This document shows positions 32,936 through 43,060 of a stretch of 64,000 nucleotides of DNA, in pieces. The stretch's first letter is position 1; every line of letters begins with the position of its first letter. The notes under the pieces are model-generated. The model saw only the letters and a program-made list of their open reading frames with translations, was not told where the DNA came from and did not search any database. Source of the DNA: Achromobacter sp. MYb9 (GTDB lineage: Bacteria; Pseudomonadota; Gammaproteobacteria; Burkholderiales; Burkholderiaceae_B); assembly GCF_002975275.1 (NCBI RefSeq), contig NZ_PCOQ01000008.1:62001-126000 (forward strand), in the 5' to 3' direction. The translations under genes and the position numbers were made by a program.

Positions 32936-34129
32936 CTACGCCGCGTGGTAATGAATCCACCCCGAATCCACCCAATCCGCCAGGCATGAACGTGCATCGT
33001 CGGACAGCTTTGCGCAGGCCGGGTCGGCGCAATCCAGGCTGCGTGCATCGGCCAGCGTGCGCAGGGCGGCCTCGGCCGGCGTCATGGCGGTTTCGCCATT
33101 GATGAAGAGTTGCTTGCCGCGATACAGCATGCGGCTGCGGCGATCCAGCACCAAGCGGCCCGAGGCGGGCCAGTCTTCTTCCAGGTCCACGTCCATGCCC
33201 TCGGGCGCATCGAACACGCTGAGGTTGTGCGGCTCGGTCAACCAGCAACCGAGGAAGCGCGACGCCAGCGCGTCGTCGAAACGGAGTTTTTCCACGGTTT
33301 CCAGCGTGGCGGCCACCAGGGCATCGGGCAGTGCCGCGGGCGTGTCGACGGCGGGCTGGCCCGGGTCTCGATAGACGGCGGACAGTTTGGGGCCGGGCAG
33401 GGCGGGTTCACCGTAAGGGCCGCCCAGCAGGCCGACGCGCGCCATCACCTGGTCGGCGGCGGCTTCCAGCAGCCCGCGCGCCAGCGTGGCCTGCGTGGGG
33501 GCGCGGAACCCGATCGAGATGGTCATGCAGCCGTCGCCCATGGCGATGCCGTCATGGGCCGCCTGCGGCGGCAGGTACAGCATGTCGCCGGGGGCCAGCA
33601 CGGCCTTTTCTTCAGGCTGGAAATTGCTCAGGATCTTCAGCGGCAGGCCGGGTTCCAGCGACAGGTCTTTCTGGCGGCCATAACGCCATTCGCGTTCGCC
33701 AGCGGCCTGCAACAGGAAGACGTCATAGCTGTCGAAGTGCGGGCCGACGCCACCGCCGTGGCTGGCAATGCTGATCATCACGTCGTCAAGACGGGCGTCG
33801 GGGATGAATCGGAACAGCCCCATCAGTTCGGATGCCGCATCGCTCAGCAGGTCCACGCTTTGAATCAGCAGCGTCCAATCGCCTTCGTTGTCTTTGGGCA
33901 GGCGCGCGAACGGGCCGTTCTCCATTTGCCATTCGCCGTTCTCGCGCCAGATCAGGCGCGATTCGACATCGTCGCGGCGCGCCAGCTTCTTGATGGCCGC
34001 GACGGTCAGCGGCGGCTTGAAGCCGGGGATGGCCTGGCGGATCAGCAGCGGCTTGCGCTGCCAATAGCGGCGCATGAAGTCGTTGGGGCTTTGGTTGCCC
34101 AGCAGCGGCAGGCGTTGGTCGAGGTTCAT
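32936..34129 (-). CDS. JmjC/cupin ribosomal oxygenase (RoxA/YcfD-like)
   Basis: 397 residues. The 2-oxoglutarate oxygenase iron site is visible: His131-x-Asp133 (GPHFDSYD) and His192 ([10 protein letters not shown]). The start [15 protein letters not shown] and [15 protein letters not shown] pattern match YcfD-type enzymes, which hydroxylate an arginine of ribosomal protein L16 in E. coli. The C-terminal half has a winged-helix-like region ending [13 protein letters not shown]. The gene overlaps mutS by ATGA and is coupled to it. Target specificity is inferred from the family. Confidence 0.88.
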   Translation of the reverse strand: MNLDQRLPLLGNQSPNDFMRRYWQRKPLLIRQAIPGFKPPLTVAAIKKLARRDDVESRLIWRENGEWQMENGPFARLPKDNEGDWTLLIQSVDLLSDAASELMGLFRFIPDARLDDVMISIASHGGGVGPHFDSYDVFLLQAAGEREWRYGRQKDLSLEPGLPLKILSNFQPEEKAVLAPGDMLYLPPQAAHDGIAMGDGCMTISIGFRAPTQATLARGLLEAAADQVMARVGLLGGPYGEPALPGPKLSAVYRDPGQPAVDTPAALPDALVAATLETVEKLRFDDALASRFLGCWLTEPHNLSVFDAPEGMDVDLEEDWPASGRLVLDRRSRMLYRGKQLFINGETAMTPAEAALRTLADARSLDCADPACAKLSDDARSCLADWVDSGWIHYHAA

Positions 34130-36795
34130 TGAAGGTGCTTCTTCAGACGGTAGAGGGCATCCAGCGCTTCGCGCGGGGTGAGGCTGTCGGGGTCGATGGC
34201 GGCAAGCGATTCGCGCAAGGCGTTCAGCGCCTCGATTTCGTCGGAGCGCTCGGTGTCGGCGTAGGCCTGCGCGTCGGCGTCCGCCGCGGCCGAGAACAAG
34301 CCCAGCTGCGGTGTGGGCGACCCCTGCGCTTCCAGCCGTTCGAGTTCGCGGGTGGCCTGGCGGATCACCGCGGCGGGCACGCCGGCGCGTTGAGCCACCT
34401 GGATCCCATAGCTGCGGCTGGCCGGGCCTTCGCGCACTTCGTGCAGGAAGACGATGCCGCTGGCCGATTCCGCCGCGGCCAGGTGCACGTTGGCGGAGGC
34501 CGGCTGTTCGGCCGGCAGGCGGGTCAGTTCAAAGTAGTGCGTGGCGAAGAGCGTCAACGCGCGGTTGTGCGCCAGCAGGCGGCATGCGATGGCCCACGCC
34601 AGCGCCAGGCCGTCATAGGTGGATGTGCCGCGGCCGATCTCGTCCATCAGCACCAGGCTGTTGGGCGTGCTGGCCGACAGGATGGCAGCCGCCTCGGTCA
34701 TTTCCATCATGAAGGTCGAGCGCCCGCCCGCCAGGTCGTCGGCCGCGCCGATACGGGTGAAGATGCGGTCGATCTTGCCAATGCGCGCGCGGGTGGCGGG
34801 CACGAAGCTGCCGATGCGCGCCAGCAGCACGATCAACGCTACCTGGCGCATGTAGGTCGATTTACCGCCCATGTTCGGGCCGGTGATCAGCAGCATGCGG
34901 CGGGCGGGGTCCAGGCGGCAGCCGTTGGGCGTGAAGCGTTCGATGGCGTGTTCGACCACGGGGTGGCGGCCGGCCTCGATATCGATATCGGCCTGTTCGG
35001 ACAAGTCCGGCGCCATCCAGTCGTGGCGGCGCGCGTGGTCGGCCAGGGCCGCCAGCGTATCCAGTTCGGCCAGTGCAGCGGCGCAGTCGGACAGCGGCCG
35101 CACGTGTTCGGCCAGCACGTCCAGCAATTGTTCGAACAGCCACTTTTCACGGGCCAGCGAACGGTCCTGGGCGGACAGCACCTTGTCTTCCCACGTCTTC
35201 AATTCGGGCGTGATGTAGCGCTCGGCATTTTTCAGCGTCTGGCGGCGGCGGTAGTCTTCCGGCACCTTGGCCGTCTGGCCCTTGGAGACTTCGATGTAGA
35301 AGCCATGCACGCGGTTGAACTCCACGCGCAGGTTGTTGATGCCCGTGCGCTCGCGCTCCCGCGCTTCCAGTTGCACCAGGAAGTCGCCGCCGTCGGCCGC
35401 CAGGCCACGCAGTTCGTCCAGTTCGGCATCGAAGCCGGCCGCCAGGACGCCGCCGTCGCGAATCGCCACGGCAGGCTCGGGCGCAATGGCGCGCACCAGC
35501 AGCGCGGCCAGCGCCGGGTCTACCGACAGGTGCGAGATGAGCTCGCCCAGACGCGGGGAATCCGCCATGGGTTTGACCAGGTCACGCAAGGCCGGCAGGG
35601 ATTCCAGCGCATCGCGCAGGCTGGCCAATTCGCGGGGGCGTACCGAGCGCAGCGCCAGCCGCGCGGCAATGCGTTCGATGTCGGGAAAGGCGTTCAACGC
35701 CGCCCGTAGCGATTCCAGCAGGCCGGCCGCGCCTAAGCCGGCCACGCCGAAGGTCTGCTCGACGTCCATGCGGCCGGCCAGCAGCGCCGAGATGGCTTGT
35801 TGGCGCGCCAGCGCTTGATCGTTCTCGCGTAGCGGATGGTGCAGCCAGCGGCGCAGCAGCCGGCTGCCCATGGGCGTGCGGCAGCCGTCCAGCAGCGAGA
35901 ACAGCGTGGGCGAGTCTTCGCCGGACAGCGTCTGGGTCAGTTCCAGGTTGCGGCGGGTGACCGGATCCAGCAGCACGTACTGGCCGGGACGCTCGGCCGA
36001 CAGGCTTTGCACGTGCGCCAGCGCCTGCGACTGGGTGCGCGCCGCATAGCGCAGCAGCGCGCCGGCGGCGCAGATGCCGGCCGGCATGTCTTCGATATCG
36101 AAGCCCGCCAGCGTGTCCGTCTTGAAGTGCGCCAGCAAATGTGCGCGCGCGCCGTCGCTTTCAAAGTGCCAGTCCGGCACCCGGGCGCGAGCGCCTTCGA
36201 AGGGGAAGTCGAAATCGGCGCTGTCGGCGCAGATGATCTCCGCGGGCGCGATGCGGTGCAGTTCGGATTCCAGCTGCGCGGGCGCGCATTCAGTCACGCG
36301 GAACTCGCCGCTGGCCAGGTTCAGCCAGGCCAGCCCGGCGCGCGGGGCGCGGGCGTTGCCGCTGACGAACACGGCGGCCAGCGCGCGGTCTGCCTTGGCG
36401 GGCAGCAGGGCGTCGTCGGTCAGGGTGCCGGGCGTGACGATGCGCACGATGCGGCGTTCAACGGGGCCCTTGGAGGCGGCCGGGTCGCCGATCTGTTCGC
36501 AGATGGCGATGGACTCGCCCATGGCGACCAGGCGCGCCAGGTACTGCTCCATGGCGTGGACAGGCAGGCCGGCCATCGGGATCGGGATGCCGTTGGACGA
36601 GCCGCGCTTGGTCAGCGTGAGGTTGAGCAGGCGCGCGCCGCGTTCCGCGTCTTCATAGAACATTTCATAGAAATCCCCCATGCGGTAGAAGAGCAGCAAG
36701 GGTCCAGCCTCCGCTTTCAGGCGGAGGTATTGCTGCATCATCGGGGTGTGGCCCGCGTGGGCGTCGGCGGCGGTGTTTTGTGTTGCTGAATTCAT
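34126..36795 (-). CDS. mutS: DNA mismatch repair protein MutS
   Basis: 889 residues from the ATG at 36795 ([11 protein letters not shown]). It recognises mismatches and small loops. The mismatch-wedge Phe42-x-Glu44 lies in GDFYEMF. Walker A (GPNMGGKST) begins near 639 and Walker B ([10 protein letters not shown]) is near 717. [12 protein letters not shown] follows, and the C-terminal part reaches the tetramer region. An upstream in-frame ATG at 36864 lacks support. The oxygenase gene follows with ATGA overlap. A divergent 165-bp region separates it from the epimerase gene. Confidence 0.97.
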   Translation of the reverse strand: MNSATQNTAADAHAGHTPMMQQYLRLKAEAGPLLLFYRMGDFYEMFYEDAERGARLLNLTLTKRGSSNGIPIPMAGLPVHAMEQYLARLVAMGESIAICEQIGDPAASKGPVERRIVRIVTPGTLTDDALLPAKADRALAAVFVSGNARAPRAGLAWLNLASGEFRVTECAPAQLESELHRIAPAEIICADSADFDFPFEGARARVPDWHFESDGARAHLLAHFKTDTLAGFDIEDMPAGICAAGALLRYAARTQSQALAHVQSLSAERPGQYVLLDPVTRRNLELTQTLSGEDSPTLFSLLDGCRTPMGSRLLRRWLHHPLRENDQALARQQAISALLAGRMDVEQTFGVAGLGAAGLLESLRAALNAFPDIERIAARLALRSVRPRELASLRDALESLPALRDLVKPMADSPRLGELISHLSVDPALAALLVRAIAPEPAVAIRDGGVLAAGFDAELDELRGLAADGGDFLVQLEARERERTGINNLRVEFNRVHGFYIEVSKGQTAKVPEDYRRRQTLKNAERYITPELKTWEDKVLSAQDRSLAREKWLFEQLLDVLAEHVRPLSDCAAALAELDTLAALADHARRHDWMAPDLSEQADIDIEAGRHPVVEHAIERFTPNGCRLDPARRMLLITGPNMGGKSTYMRQVALIVLLARIGSFVPATRARIGKIDRIFTRIGAADDLAGGRSTFMMEMTEAAAILSASTPNSLVLMDEIGRGTSTYDGLALAWAIACRLLAHNRALTLFATHYFELTRLPAEQPASANVHLAAAESASGIVFLHEVREGPASRSYGIQVAQRAGVPAAVIRQATRELERLEAQGSPTPQLGLFSAAADADAQAYADTERSDEIEALNALRESLAAIDPDSLTPREALDALYRLKKHLQ

Positions 36796-36960
36796 GCCCG
36801 TGATTGTATCGGGCCGGAGCAGGCGGCAGGGGGACGGCGGTGGGACTTGTTTGTCCGGGCGCATGCGTTTCGGAGCCAGGAGGACCGGCTCGCTTGCCGC
36901 TTAGGTGCGCCGGCGTCACAATCTTGCGACGCGGCCTTGTGATGGCTGCGGGAGCTGTAG

Positions 36961-37866
36961 ATGCAGGATTACCCTTTTGCCGACCCGTTGGATGCGTCCG
37001 AACGGGTCGTTATTGCCGGCGGTGGCCACCAGGCGGAATTCGCGCCGGGCGGCGGCGGGCGGCTGACCCGTTTGTCCACGGGCGCGCATGATTGGATCGT
37101 GCCGCTGACGCAGACCCAGTGGCCGGCGGGAAAATGGCCGCGGGCGGGGTCTTACCCATTGGCGCCGTATTCCAACCGCATTCGCGATGGCGTGTTCACG
37201 TTCGACGGCGCGCGCCATGCGCTGCAGTCCGTGCCGGGGCGGCCCCACGCGATACACGGCGCGGGCCTGTTCCAGGCCTGGCACGTGCGCAACCACGCGG
37301 CCGACAGCATCGATCTGGTCCTGAACCAGCCGGCCGGCGTGTTGGGATGGCCCTGGCCGTTTGAATGCGTGCAGCGCTATCGGCTGGACGCGCGCGGGCT
37401 GAGCTTGTCCTTCATCATCGTCAACCAGGGCGATACGCCCATGCCGTTCGGCTTCGGCATTCATCCGTATTTCACCGCCGAGCGGGTCACATTGAACGCG
37501 CGGCGGCTGTGGACGGCCGACGCGGATGGCCTGCCCACGGGCAGCCGCGTCAAGCATGTGCGCGAACTGCGCCGGTCGGCCGACGGGTGCGACACCTATC
37601 TGTCGCAGTGGGAGGGACGCGCCACGCTGCACTGGGCGGACGGGCATGAATTGGCGCTGCACGCCGATCCGGCGTTTGCGCATCTTGTGGTCTATACGGC
37701 GCCGGGCTCGGATTTTCTTTGCGTGGAACCGGTCACGAACGTGGCCGATGCGTTCAATCGGGCAGCCGATGGCGATACGCGCACCGGCATGCGCACGCTG
37801 GAAGCGGGCGCGCGGTTCAGCGCGACCTGCCTGCTGGGGCTGAACCTGCCCCGCGCCCAGCGCTGA
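36961..37866 (+). CDS. Aldose 1-epimerase family protein
   Basis: 301 residues. Family patterns are visible: PLAPYSNRIRDGVF, HAIHGAGLFQAW with a catalytic-type His, GFGIHPYF with a second His, and CVEPVTNVADAFN with the catalytic-type Glu. It interconverts alpha and beta anomers of a sugar in the cytoplasm. The exact sugar is unknown; this branch is distinct from classical GalM. It is a single gene divergent from mutS; the stop codon TAG of an upstream frame immediately precedes its ATG. Confidence 0.87.
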   Translation: MQDYPFADPLDASERVVIAGGGHQAEFAPGGGGRLTRLSTGAHDWIVPLTQTQWPAGKWPRAGSYPLAPYSNRIRDGVFTFDGARHALQSVPGRPHAIHGAGLFQAWHVRNHAADSIDLVLNQPAGVLGWPWPFECVQRYRLDARGLSLSFIIVNQGDTPMPFGFGIHPYFTAERVTLNARRLWTADADGLPTGSRVKHVRELRRSADGCDTYLSQWEGRATLHWADGHELALHADPAFAHLVVYTAPGSDFLCVEPVTNVADAFNRAADGDTRTGMRTLEAGARFSATCLLGLNLPRAQR

Positions 37867-37945
37867 CCCGGGCCAGAACACGGCGCTTGGAAAGCGCCGG
37901 CTCCTCCGGCGATAATCCTGGCAAATCCAATCCAGGAGTTCCTAC

Positions 37946-38302
37946 GTGAAAAAGCTCAGCACCGAACAATTGCAGGCCGCGGCCGAGACGCTGCGCCGGG
38001 TGCAGGCGAAGCTGGCCCGCTCGGGCAATTTGCCGCTGGAGCCTACCCTCTACGCCAGCGCAAAAGGGTTTCGGCGCAATGTTCCGGAGTACCTCTGGAG
38101 CTGGCTGTCGGGTCTGCTGGCGCCGCATAAGAGCCTGGCGTCCTGGATGGACACGCATCAACCGGGTTGGCGCGACGGCAAGACGCCCGCCGCCGTGGTG
38201 TACGCCCGCACCGAGACGGGGTGGTTCGATTGGCTGATCACGGAACTCGAGACCGAGATCAATGACCCCCATGCCCGCGCCAAGCGGGAAGGGCGCGGCT
38301 AG
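37946..38302 (+). CDS. Hypothetical protein
   Basis: 118 residues starting at GTG 37946, with AGGAG 8 nt upstream. Two helical segments (EQLQAAAETLRRVQAKLA; WFDWLITELETEIN) flank a Trp/Leu-rich middle (EYLWSWLSGLLAPHKSL). No signal peptide, and no known motif. The helical make-up suggests a small cytoplasmic or DNA-associated protein. It stands 79 bp after the epimerase stop. I recognise no family. Confidence 0.62.
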   Translation: MKKLSTEQLQAAAETLRRVQAKLARSGNLPLEPTLYASAKGFRRNVPEYLWSWLSGLLAPHKSLASWMDTHQPGWRDGKTPAAVVYARTETGWFDWLITELETEINDPHARAKREGRG

Positions 38303-38436
38303 AGGGGCATTGCCCAGAACGCCAGGGTGCGTGTTGATTGCGGACAGGGTTGTCCGTAGTGTTTCGCCTGCCAACCGCTTTTTCACGGCCCGCCTTGGGG
38401 GCATAGTCGCTTCTGTTTTTTCAACAGGAGCCATCG

Positions 38437-38787
38437 ATGTCCCTTATCCCCCAGGCCATGTTTTCGGCCGTCCCGCAGGCCACCGTGTTCATCGTTAACG
38501 TCATCCATGCCCATCCCGGGCGCCAAGAGGACGCATTCAGGGCCATCCAGGATGTGGTGCACTACGTGGCGCAAACCAAGCCGGGTTTTCTCTGGAGCAA
38601 TCTGGCCAAGAGCACGGACGGCAAGACCGTCGTGAACATCGAGGCGATTTCGGGGGAAGGCAACGTGGATGAGTTTTTTGCCGACCCTGTGTTTCTGCAG
38701 AAATTCCGTAAATTGGACGAGGTCTCCACCAGTGAATTCCATACCTACCGGGTAGGCGACCTGGTGCTGCCTGGCGCTCGCGCCTAG
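38437..38787 (+). CDS. Antibiotic biosynthesis monooxygenase (ABM) domain protein
   Basis: 116 residues with one dimeric alpha-beta barrel domain: TVFIVNVIHAHPGRQEDAF, TKPGFLWSNLAKSTDGKTVVNI and DPVFLQKFRKLDEVST. Such proteins act as small monooxygenases or as ring-degrading or stress-linked enzymes; the substrate is not told by sequence. AGGAG precedes the ATG. It converges closely with the minus-strand membrane protein gene. Confidence 0.8.
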   Translation: MSLIPQAMFSAVPQATVFIVNVIHAHPGRQEDAFRAIQDVVHYVAQTKPGFLWSNLAKSTDGKTVVNIEAISGEGNVDEFFADPVFLQKFRKLDEVSTSEFHTYRVGDLVLPGARA

Positions 38788-38796
38788 CCTTCAGGG

Positions 38797-39102
38797 TCAG
38801 GCGCGACGGGCGCGTACCCGCGTGAACAGGTGAACAGCCGTTTCCAGCACGGCTGCCGCCAGCAACGCGGCCAGGACAGAGGTCAGGACCAGCGAGTCCC
38901 ACAGGCGCGGGGGGCCGACGCGGAACTGGATGGTGTCGAACACCATGCCGGCCGCGACGCCGGCGACGACGGCGGCCTTCCAGCCTTGCAGCGGCGCGAG
39001 CCGAAGCATCAACAGGGTAAACGCAACCATTCCCCACAGGAGCGGCTCGAGCGTTTGATCGATCAAATGGGCAAGCAGGGGAAACTCCCGGTAAATTCGC
39101 AC
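38797..39102 (-). CDS. Small membrane protein
   Basis: 101 residues if it begins at GTG 39102, where GGGCGGAC lies just upstream. The frame is open further upstream but there it is Arg/Gly/Pro-rich and unlikely to be translated. Three or four hydrophobic segments: about 18-33 (LLWGMVAFTLLML), 42-58 (AVVAGVAAGMVF) and 70-92 (LVLTSVLAALLAAAVLETAV). No family is recognised. The true start is uncertain. Confidence 0.5.
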   Translation of the reverse strand: MRIYREFPLLAHLIDQTLEPLLWGMVAFTLLMLRLAPLQGWKAAVVAGVAAGMVFDTIQFRVGPPRLWDSLVLTSVLAALLAAAVLETAVHLFTRVRARRA

Positions 39103-39259
39103 GGAACAGTCCGCCCGCGTTTTTACCGCTTTCTGGCCGGAATGGCGAGATCTGCCGCCCGATGCCCGGCCAGGTTTCCCCAAATCTGGGTAATGGCCTG
39201 GAGGGATTTTCTTGGGCCCCCCAGGCCAAACCGCGCGGATGCACTCGGAAGCGGCCGGG

Positions 39260-40273
39260 TCAGAACCCTTCCAGCACCACCTTGCCCTGCGCCTTGCCGC
39301 TTTCGATGAACGCGTGGGCACGGCGCAGGTTGGCGGCGTTGATCTTGCCGTAGTGCTCGCCCAGCGTCGTGCGCAGCGTGCCGTTGTCGATCAGGCGGGC
39401 CGCCTGGTTCAGCAGTTCGTGCTGGGCGATCAGGTCGGGCGTGTTGTGAAGGGGGCGCGCAAACATGAATTCCCAGTGCAGCGACGCGGATTTTCCTTTC
39501 AGCAAACGCACGTCGATAGCGGCCGGATCGTCGATCAGCGCGATTTTCCCTTGGGGCGCGATTGCCGCCGCCATCTGTGGGAAGTGCTTGTCGGTCTGGT
39601 TCAGCCCCGCGATATAGCTGACTTGGCCAAAGCCGATACGCGCGAGTTCTTCCGTCAGGGGCTTGCTGTGGTCGATGACATGGTGGGCGCCCAGTTCGCG
39701 CACCCAGGCTTGCGTCTCGGGCCGCGAAGCGGTGCCGATCACGGTCAAGCCGGTCAATTGGCGCGCCAACTGCACCAGGATCGATCCCACGCCGCCTGCC
39801 GCGCCGATGACAAGCAGGCTGTGCTGGCTGGGGGCGGTGTTGTCCAGCACGCGCAGGCGGTCGAACAGCAGTTCCCAGGCGGTGATGGTCGTCAACGGCA
39901 ACGCCGCGGCCTGAGCAAAGTCCAGGCTGTCGGGCATGCGGCCGACGATGCGTTCGTCCACCACGTGGCGTTCGCTGTTGGCGCCCGGGCGGTTCAGGGC
40001 GCCGGCATACCAGACGCGGTCGCCCGGTTTGAACAGGCTGGTCTTGGCGCCCACGGCGCGCACGATGCCGGCGGCATCCCAGCCCAGGATTTCGGGTTGG
40101 CCGTCCTTGGCCGCGCGGTTGGCGCGGATCTTTACATCCACGGGATTGACGGAAATGGCGTGCACGTCGACCAGCAGGTCGTGGTCGCCGGGCACGGGCT
40201 CGTCGATCGTGATGTCTTGCAGGGCGTCGGCCTGATCGGCAGGCAAGTTCTTGAAGTAGGCGATGGCTTTCAT
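39260..40273 (-). CDS. Zinc-binding-family alcohol dehydrogenase/quinone reductase
   Basis: 337 residues from the ATG at 40273 (MKAIAYFKNLPAD). It belongs to the MDR superfamily: GroES-like N-terminal domain (GWDAAGIVRAVGAKTSLFKPGDRVWYAG) and a Rossmann domain with LLVIGAAGGVGSILVQLARQL. It would reduce quinones or aldehydes with NAD(P)H. It lies 28 bp after the SDR gene on the minus strand, forming a two-gene operon divergent from a LysR regulator. Substrate unknown. Confidence 0.87.
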   Translation of the reverse strand: MKAIAYFKNLPADQADALQDITIDEPVPGDHDLLVDVHAISVNPVDVKIRANRAAKDGQPEILGWDAAGIVRAVGAKTSLFKPGDRVWYAGALNRPGANSERHVVDERIVGRMPDSLDFAQAAALPLTTITAWELLFDRLRVLDNTAPSQHSLLVIGAAGGVGSILVQLARQLTGLTVIGTASRPETQAWVRELGAHHVIDHSKPLTEELARIGFGQVSYIAGLNQTDKHFPQMAAAIAPQGKIALIDDPAAIDVRLLKGKSASLHWEFMFARPLHNTPDLIAQHELLNQAARLIDNGTLRTTLGEHYGKINAANLRRAHAFIESGKAQGKVVLEGF

Positions 40274-40301
40274 GGCGGGCTCGGGTCGGGTCAGAGGGGA
40301 A

Positions 40302-41096
40302 TCAGAGGATGGAGCGCACGACGCCGCCGTCCACACGCAGCGCGGCGCCGTTCGTGGCGGAGGCCTGCGTGGAGCAGGTGTAGACGACCATGTTGGCCAC
40401 TTCCTCTACCGTGGCCAGGCGGCGCAGCAGGGACGTCGGGCGATGCTGGGCGATGAAGTCGCGTTCCATGTCGTCCTGGGACACGCCTTGCTCCTTGGCC
40501 ATTTCGGCGAAGAAGTCGGACACGCCCTCCGACCGGGTCGGGCCAGGCAGCACGGCGTTCACGGTGACCCCGGTGCCGGCGGTCAGCTCGGCCAGCCCGC
40601 GCGACACGCCCAGCAGCGCGGTCTTGCTGACGCCGTAATGGATCATTTCGGCGGGGATTTGCACACCGGATTCGCTGGAAATGAAGATGATGCGGCCCCA
40701 ATCGGCGGCCATCATGCGGGGCAGGTAGTAGCGCGACAAGCGGATGCCGCTCATGACGTTGGTGTCCAGCATGACCTGCCAGTCGTCGTCCGTGATTTCG
40801 GTGAAGGACTTGGGCGCGAAGAAGCCGGCGTTGTTGACGAGGATGTCCACGTCCGGGTGGGCGGCGCAGACTGATGCCGCGCCGTCCGCGGTGGCCAGGT
40901 CGGCCTGCACGGTGCTGACGTGGGCGGTCGGGAATTTGTCGGCGATGGCTTGGGCGGCGTGGGCCAGCTTGTCGGCGTTGCGGCCATGCAGGACGACGTC
41001 CGCGCCGGCCTCCGCGAGCCCCATGGCGATGGCCAGACCGATGCCGCCAGAAGATCCGGTGACCAGGGCTTTCTTGCCGTTCAGTTCGATTTTCAT
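40302..41096 (-). CDS. SDR-family oxidoreductase
   Basis: 264 residues. TGSSGGIG at 13-20 is the cofactor motif, NNAG lies at about 88-91, and the catalytic set is Ser141, Tyr154 and Lys158 (YGVSK). The C-terminal RVDGGVVRSIL closes the fold. It would be an NAD(P)-dependent dehydrogenase or reductase. First gene of the pair with the MDR enzyme. The divergent LysR-type regulator, 112 bp away, probably controls both. Confidence 0.9.
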   Translation of the reverse strand: MKIELNGKKALVTGSSGGIGLAIAMGLAEAGADVVLHGRNADKLAHAAQAIADKFPTAHVSTVQADLATADGAASVCAAHPDVDILVNNAGFFAPKSFTEITDDDWQVMLDTNVMSGIRLSRYYLPRMMAADWGRIIFISSESGVQIPAEMIHYGVSKTALLGVSRGLAELTAGTGVTVNAVLPGPTRSEGVSDFFAEMAKEQGVSQDDMERDFIAQHRPTSLLRRLATVEEVANMVVYTCSTQASATNGAALRVDGGVVRSIL

Positions 41097-41178
41097 GCGT
41101 TGACTCCAGACAGGTCGGGGAATGGGCTCATGATTACCTAGTCCGGGACGTTGAAAAACCGGCTAGCATCCGACTCAG

Positions 41179-41197
41179 TTTCAATAATTTTTTGAAA
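41179..41197. promoter_or_regulatory. Candidate LysR operator
   Basis: TTTCA and TGAAA arms at 41179-41183 and 41193-41197 form a dyad with an AT-rich centre. It lies 11 bp before the LysR start in the 112-bp divergent gap. Position and AT-rich symmetry suit an autoregulatory LysR site. Confidence 0.45.
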
Positions 41198-41208
41198 ATG
41201 AGGCAATC

Positions 41209-42111
41209 ATGGTCCGGTTCGAGGACTTGAGGATTTTTGTGGCAGCCGCCGACCACGGCAGCTTTTCCGCCGCCGCCCGCGAACTGGACTTGACGCCGGC
41301 GGTGGCCAGCGCCGCGCTCAAGCGGCTGGAACTCACGCTGGAAACGCGGCTGTTCGTGCGGTCCACGCGTAGCCTGCGGCTGACGGCCGATGGTGAACGC
41401 TATCTGGAATATGCCCGCGCAGCGATCTCCACGCTTGAGGCTGGCAAGAACGCCATGGCCCGCGACAAGACCGCCATCTCGGGTACCTTGTCGGTCTCTA
41501 TCCCGTCCGACCTGGGGCGCCATGTGCTGCTGCCCTGGCTGGACGATTTCCAGCACCAGCATCCGCGCGTGAGTTTCCAGGTGCGCATTAGCGACCGGCT
41601 GGCCGACCTGTACCGGCAACCGGTCGATATCGCCATCCGCTACGGCACGCCGAACGATTCGGCGCTGGTGGCGCTGCCGCTGTCCGAACACAACCGTCGC
41701 GTCGTGTGCGCATCGCCCGCGTATCTGGCGCGCCATGGCGTGCCGCAGGCGCCAGCGGATCTGCGCCGCCACAACTGCCTGTCGTTCGTGCTGGGCGAAA
41801 CCCTGCACGACCGCTGGAGCTTCGAGCGCGACGGCACCCGCACCACGGTGCCGGTCAAGGGAGACCGGGTGGGCGATGACGGCGACCTGGTGCGGCGGTG
41901 GGCGCTGGCAGGACACGGCGTGGCCTACAAATCGCGCTACGACGTGCTGAGCGACCTGCGCGCCGGCCGGCTGGTTGAACTGCTGCCGGACTACGGCACC
42001 GAGCCGTCGCCCTTATACCTGCTGTGCGTGCACCGTATGCTGCTGTCGCCCGCGGTGAAACGCATGCGCGAATTCCTGCAGGAACGGTTCAAGCGTTTCG
42101 ACGCAGGCTAG
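41209..42111 (+). CDS. LysR-family regulator
   Basis: 300 residues. The N-terminal HTH is clear: LRIFVAAADHGSFSAAARELDLTPAVASAALKRLE, written here only by its ends (LRIFVAAADHGSF, AALKRLELTLETRLF). The effector domain (about 90-295) follows, with SIPSDLGRHVLLPWL and DIAIRYGTP. It is divergent from the SDR/MDR operon, so it most likely senses a carbonyl or quinone substrate. It converges with the basic-protein gene; 13 bp lie between them. Confidence 0.93.
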   Translation: MVRFEDLRIFVAAADHGSFSAAARELDLTPAVASAALKRLELTLETRLFVRSTRSLRLTADGERYLEYARAAISTLEAGKNAMARDKTAISGTLSVSIPSDLGRHVLLPWLDDFQHQHPRVSFQVRISDRLADLYRQPVDIAIRYGTPNDSALVALPLSEHNRRVVCASPAYLARHGVPQAPADLRRHNCLSFVLGETLHDRWSFERDGTRTTVPVKGDRVGDDGDLVRRWALAGHGVAYKSRYDVLSDLRAGRLVELLPDYGTEPSPLYLLCVHRMLLSPAVKRMREFLQERFKRFDAG

Positions 42112-42124
42112 CCGCGTCATCGCG

Positions 42125-42646
42125 TCAATGCGCCGCGCGATGGTGGGCGCCGCCTGCCTGCTTGTTGGCTGCCCGCGTGCGGGCCGCCTTCTTTGCCGCC
42201 GCGGAGCGTCCGGCCGCGCCCTTGGTCGCGGCCGCTTTCTTGGCGGCTGCCGAGCGGTCCGCCGCGGTGCGTCGGCCGGCCGTCTTGCTGGCCTGGCGCG
42301 ACAGCGCCGCGCGTGATGCCGGCTTGGCGCTTTCCTTCTTCAACGCGGTGGTGGTGGCGCGGGCGCGTGTGGAGGATTTGGCGTGTCCGTCCTTGGCGGC
42401 ATGGGTGTCCTGTTCCGCCTTGCGCTTGGTGGCTGGGCTGGCCGACTTGGAGGCCGGCAGCTTGACCCCCGAGCGCCGCGCTTTCGACAGTCCGATCGCG
42501 ATGGCTTGCTTGGTGGACCGCACGCCGTGCTTGCCTTCGCGGACATGCTCGATTTCTTCGCGTACGAATTCTCCGGCCTGCGTGGACGCTGACTTGCCCT
42601 GGCGCTTGTCGCGCTTGGCTCGTTCCAGGGTTTTTCGTTCAGGCAT
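42125..42646 (-). CDS. Histone H1-like basic protein (DUF6496)
   Basis: 173 residues. The N-terminal part (about 1-65) has the DUF6496 pattern EEIEHVREGKHGVRSTKQAIAIG. The C-terminal half is Ala/Lys/Arg-rich with repeated AAKKAA-like units, as in histone H1-like and AlgP-type proteins. It probably binds DNA or RNA through charge. A Shine-Dalgarno GGAGAT lies close to the ATG. It is divergent from the dodecin gene across 183 bp. Confidence 0.78.
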   Translation of the reverse strand: MPERKTLERAKRDKRQGKSASTQAGEFVREEIEHVREGKHGVRSTKQAIAIGLSKARRSGVKLPASKSASPATKRKAEQDTHAAKDGHAKSSTRARATTTALKKESAKPASRAALSRQASKTAGRRTAADRSAAAKKAAATKGAAGRSAAAKKAARTRAANKQAGGAHHRAAH

Positions 42647-42829
42647 GGTGATCTCCTTGCGAGGTTGCGGGAGCAGAGCCGTCGCCTGTCGAGATCGGGC
42701 GACGAAACTCGTAACACCACTCTACCGCTGCGGGGGTATCCTGTGTGTTCGAATGGATTGCCGGTCGTAAGCGCCGGAAAGGCTTGCGCGCCGACGATTC
42801 ACGACTCATACCCTTAGTGGAGAAGAGCA

Positions 42830-43045
42830 ATGTCGAATCATGTCTACAAGCAAATCGAACTGGTGGGCTCTTCCACCAAGTCCACCGATGACGCGATCGC
42901 CAAAGCCATCGAGCGTGCCTCGGAAACCCTGCGCAACCTGGATTGGTTCGAGGTCACCGAAGTGCGCGGCCATATCAAGGACGGCAAAGTGGCGCACTGG
43001 CAGGTCGGTCTGAAGATCGGCATGCGCCTGGAAGGCGACAAGTAA
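42830..43045 (+). CDS. Dodecin (flavin-binding)
   Basis: 71 residues, the full length of a dodecin. It has the start MSNHVYKQIELVGSS, the helix ATSK-like DDAIAKAIERASETL, the flavin-contact Trp in LRNLDWFEVTEV, and the strand GHIKDGKVAHWQVGLKIG. Twelve copies assemble into a hollow sphere that stores flavin. It is followed at once by the first copy of the 96-nt repeat family. Confidence 0.93.
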   Translation: MSNHVYKQIELVGSSTKSTDDAIAKAIERASETLRNLDWFEVTEVRGHIKDGKVAHWQVGLKIGMRLEGDK

Positions 43046-43060
43046 ATTCTGGCGCTGCGC

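Noticed and set aside
34129..36789. Long plus-strand open frames opposite mutS
   Set aside because: They are antisense shadows. mutS has all catalytic motifs in the opposite strand.
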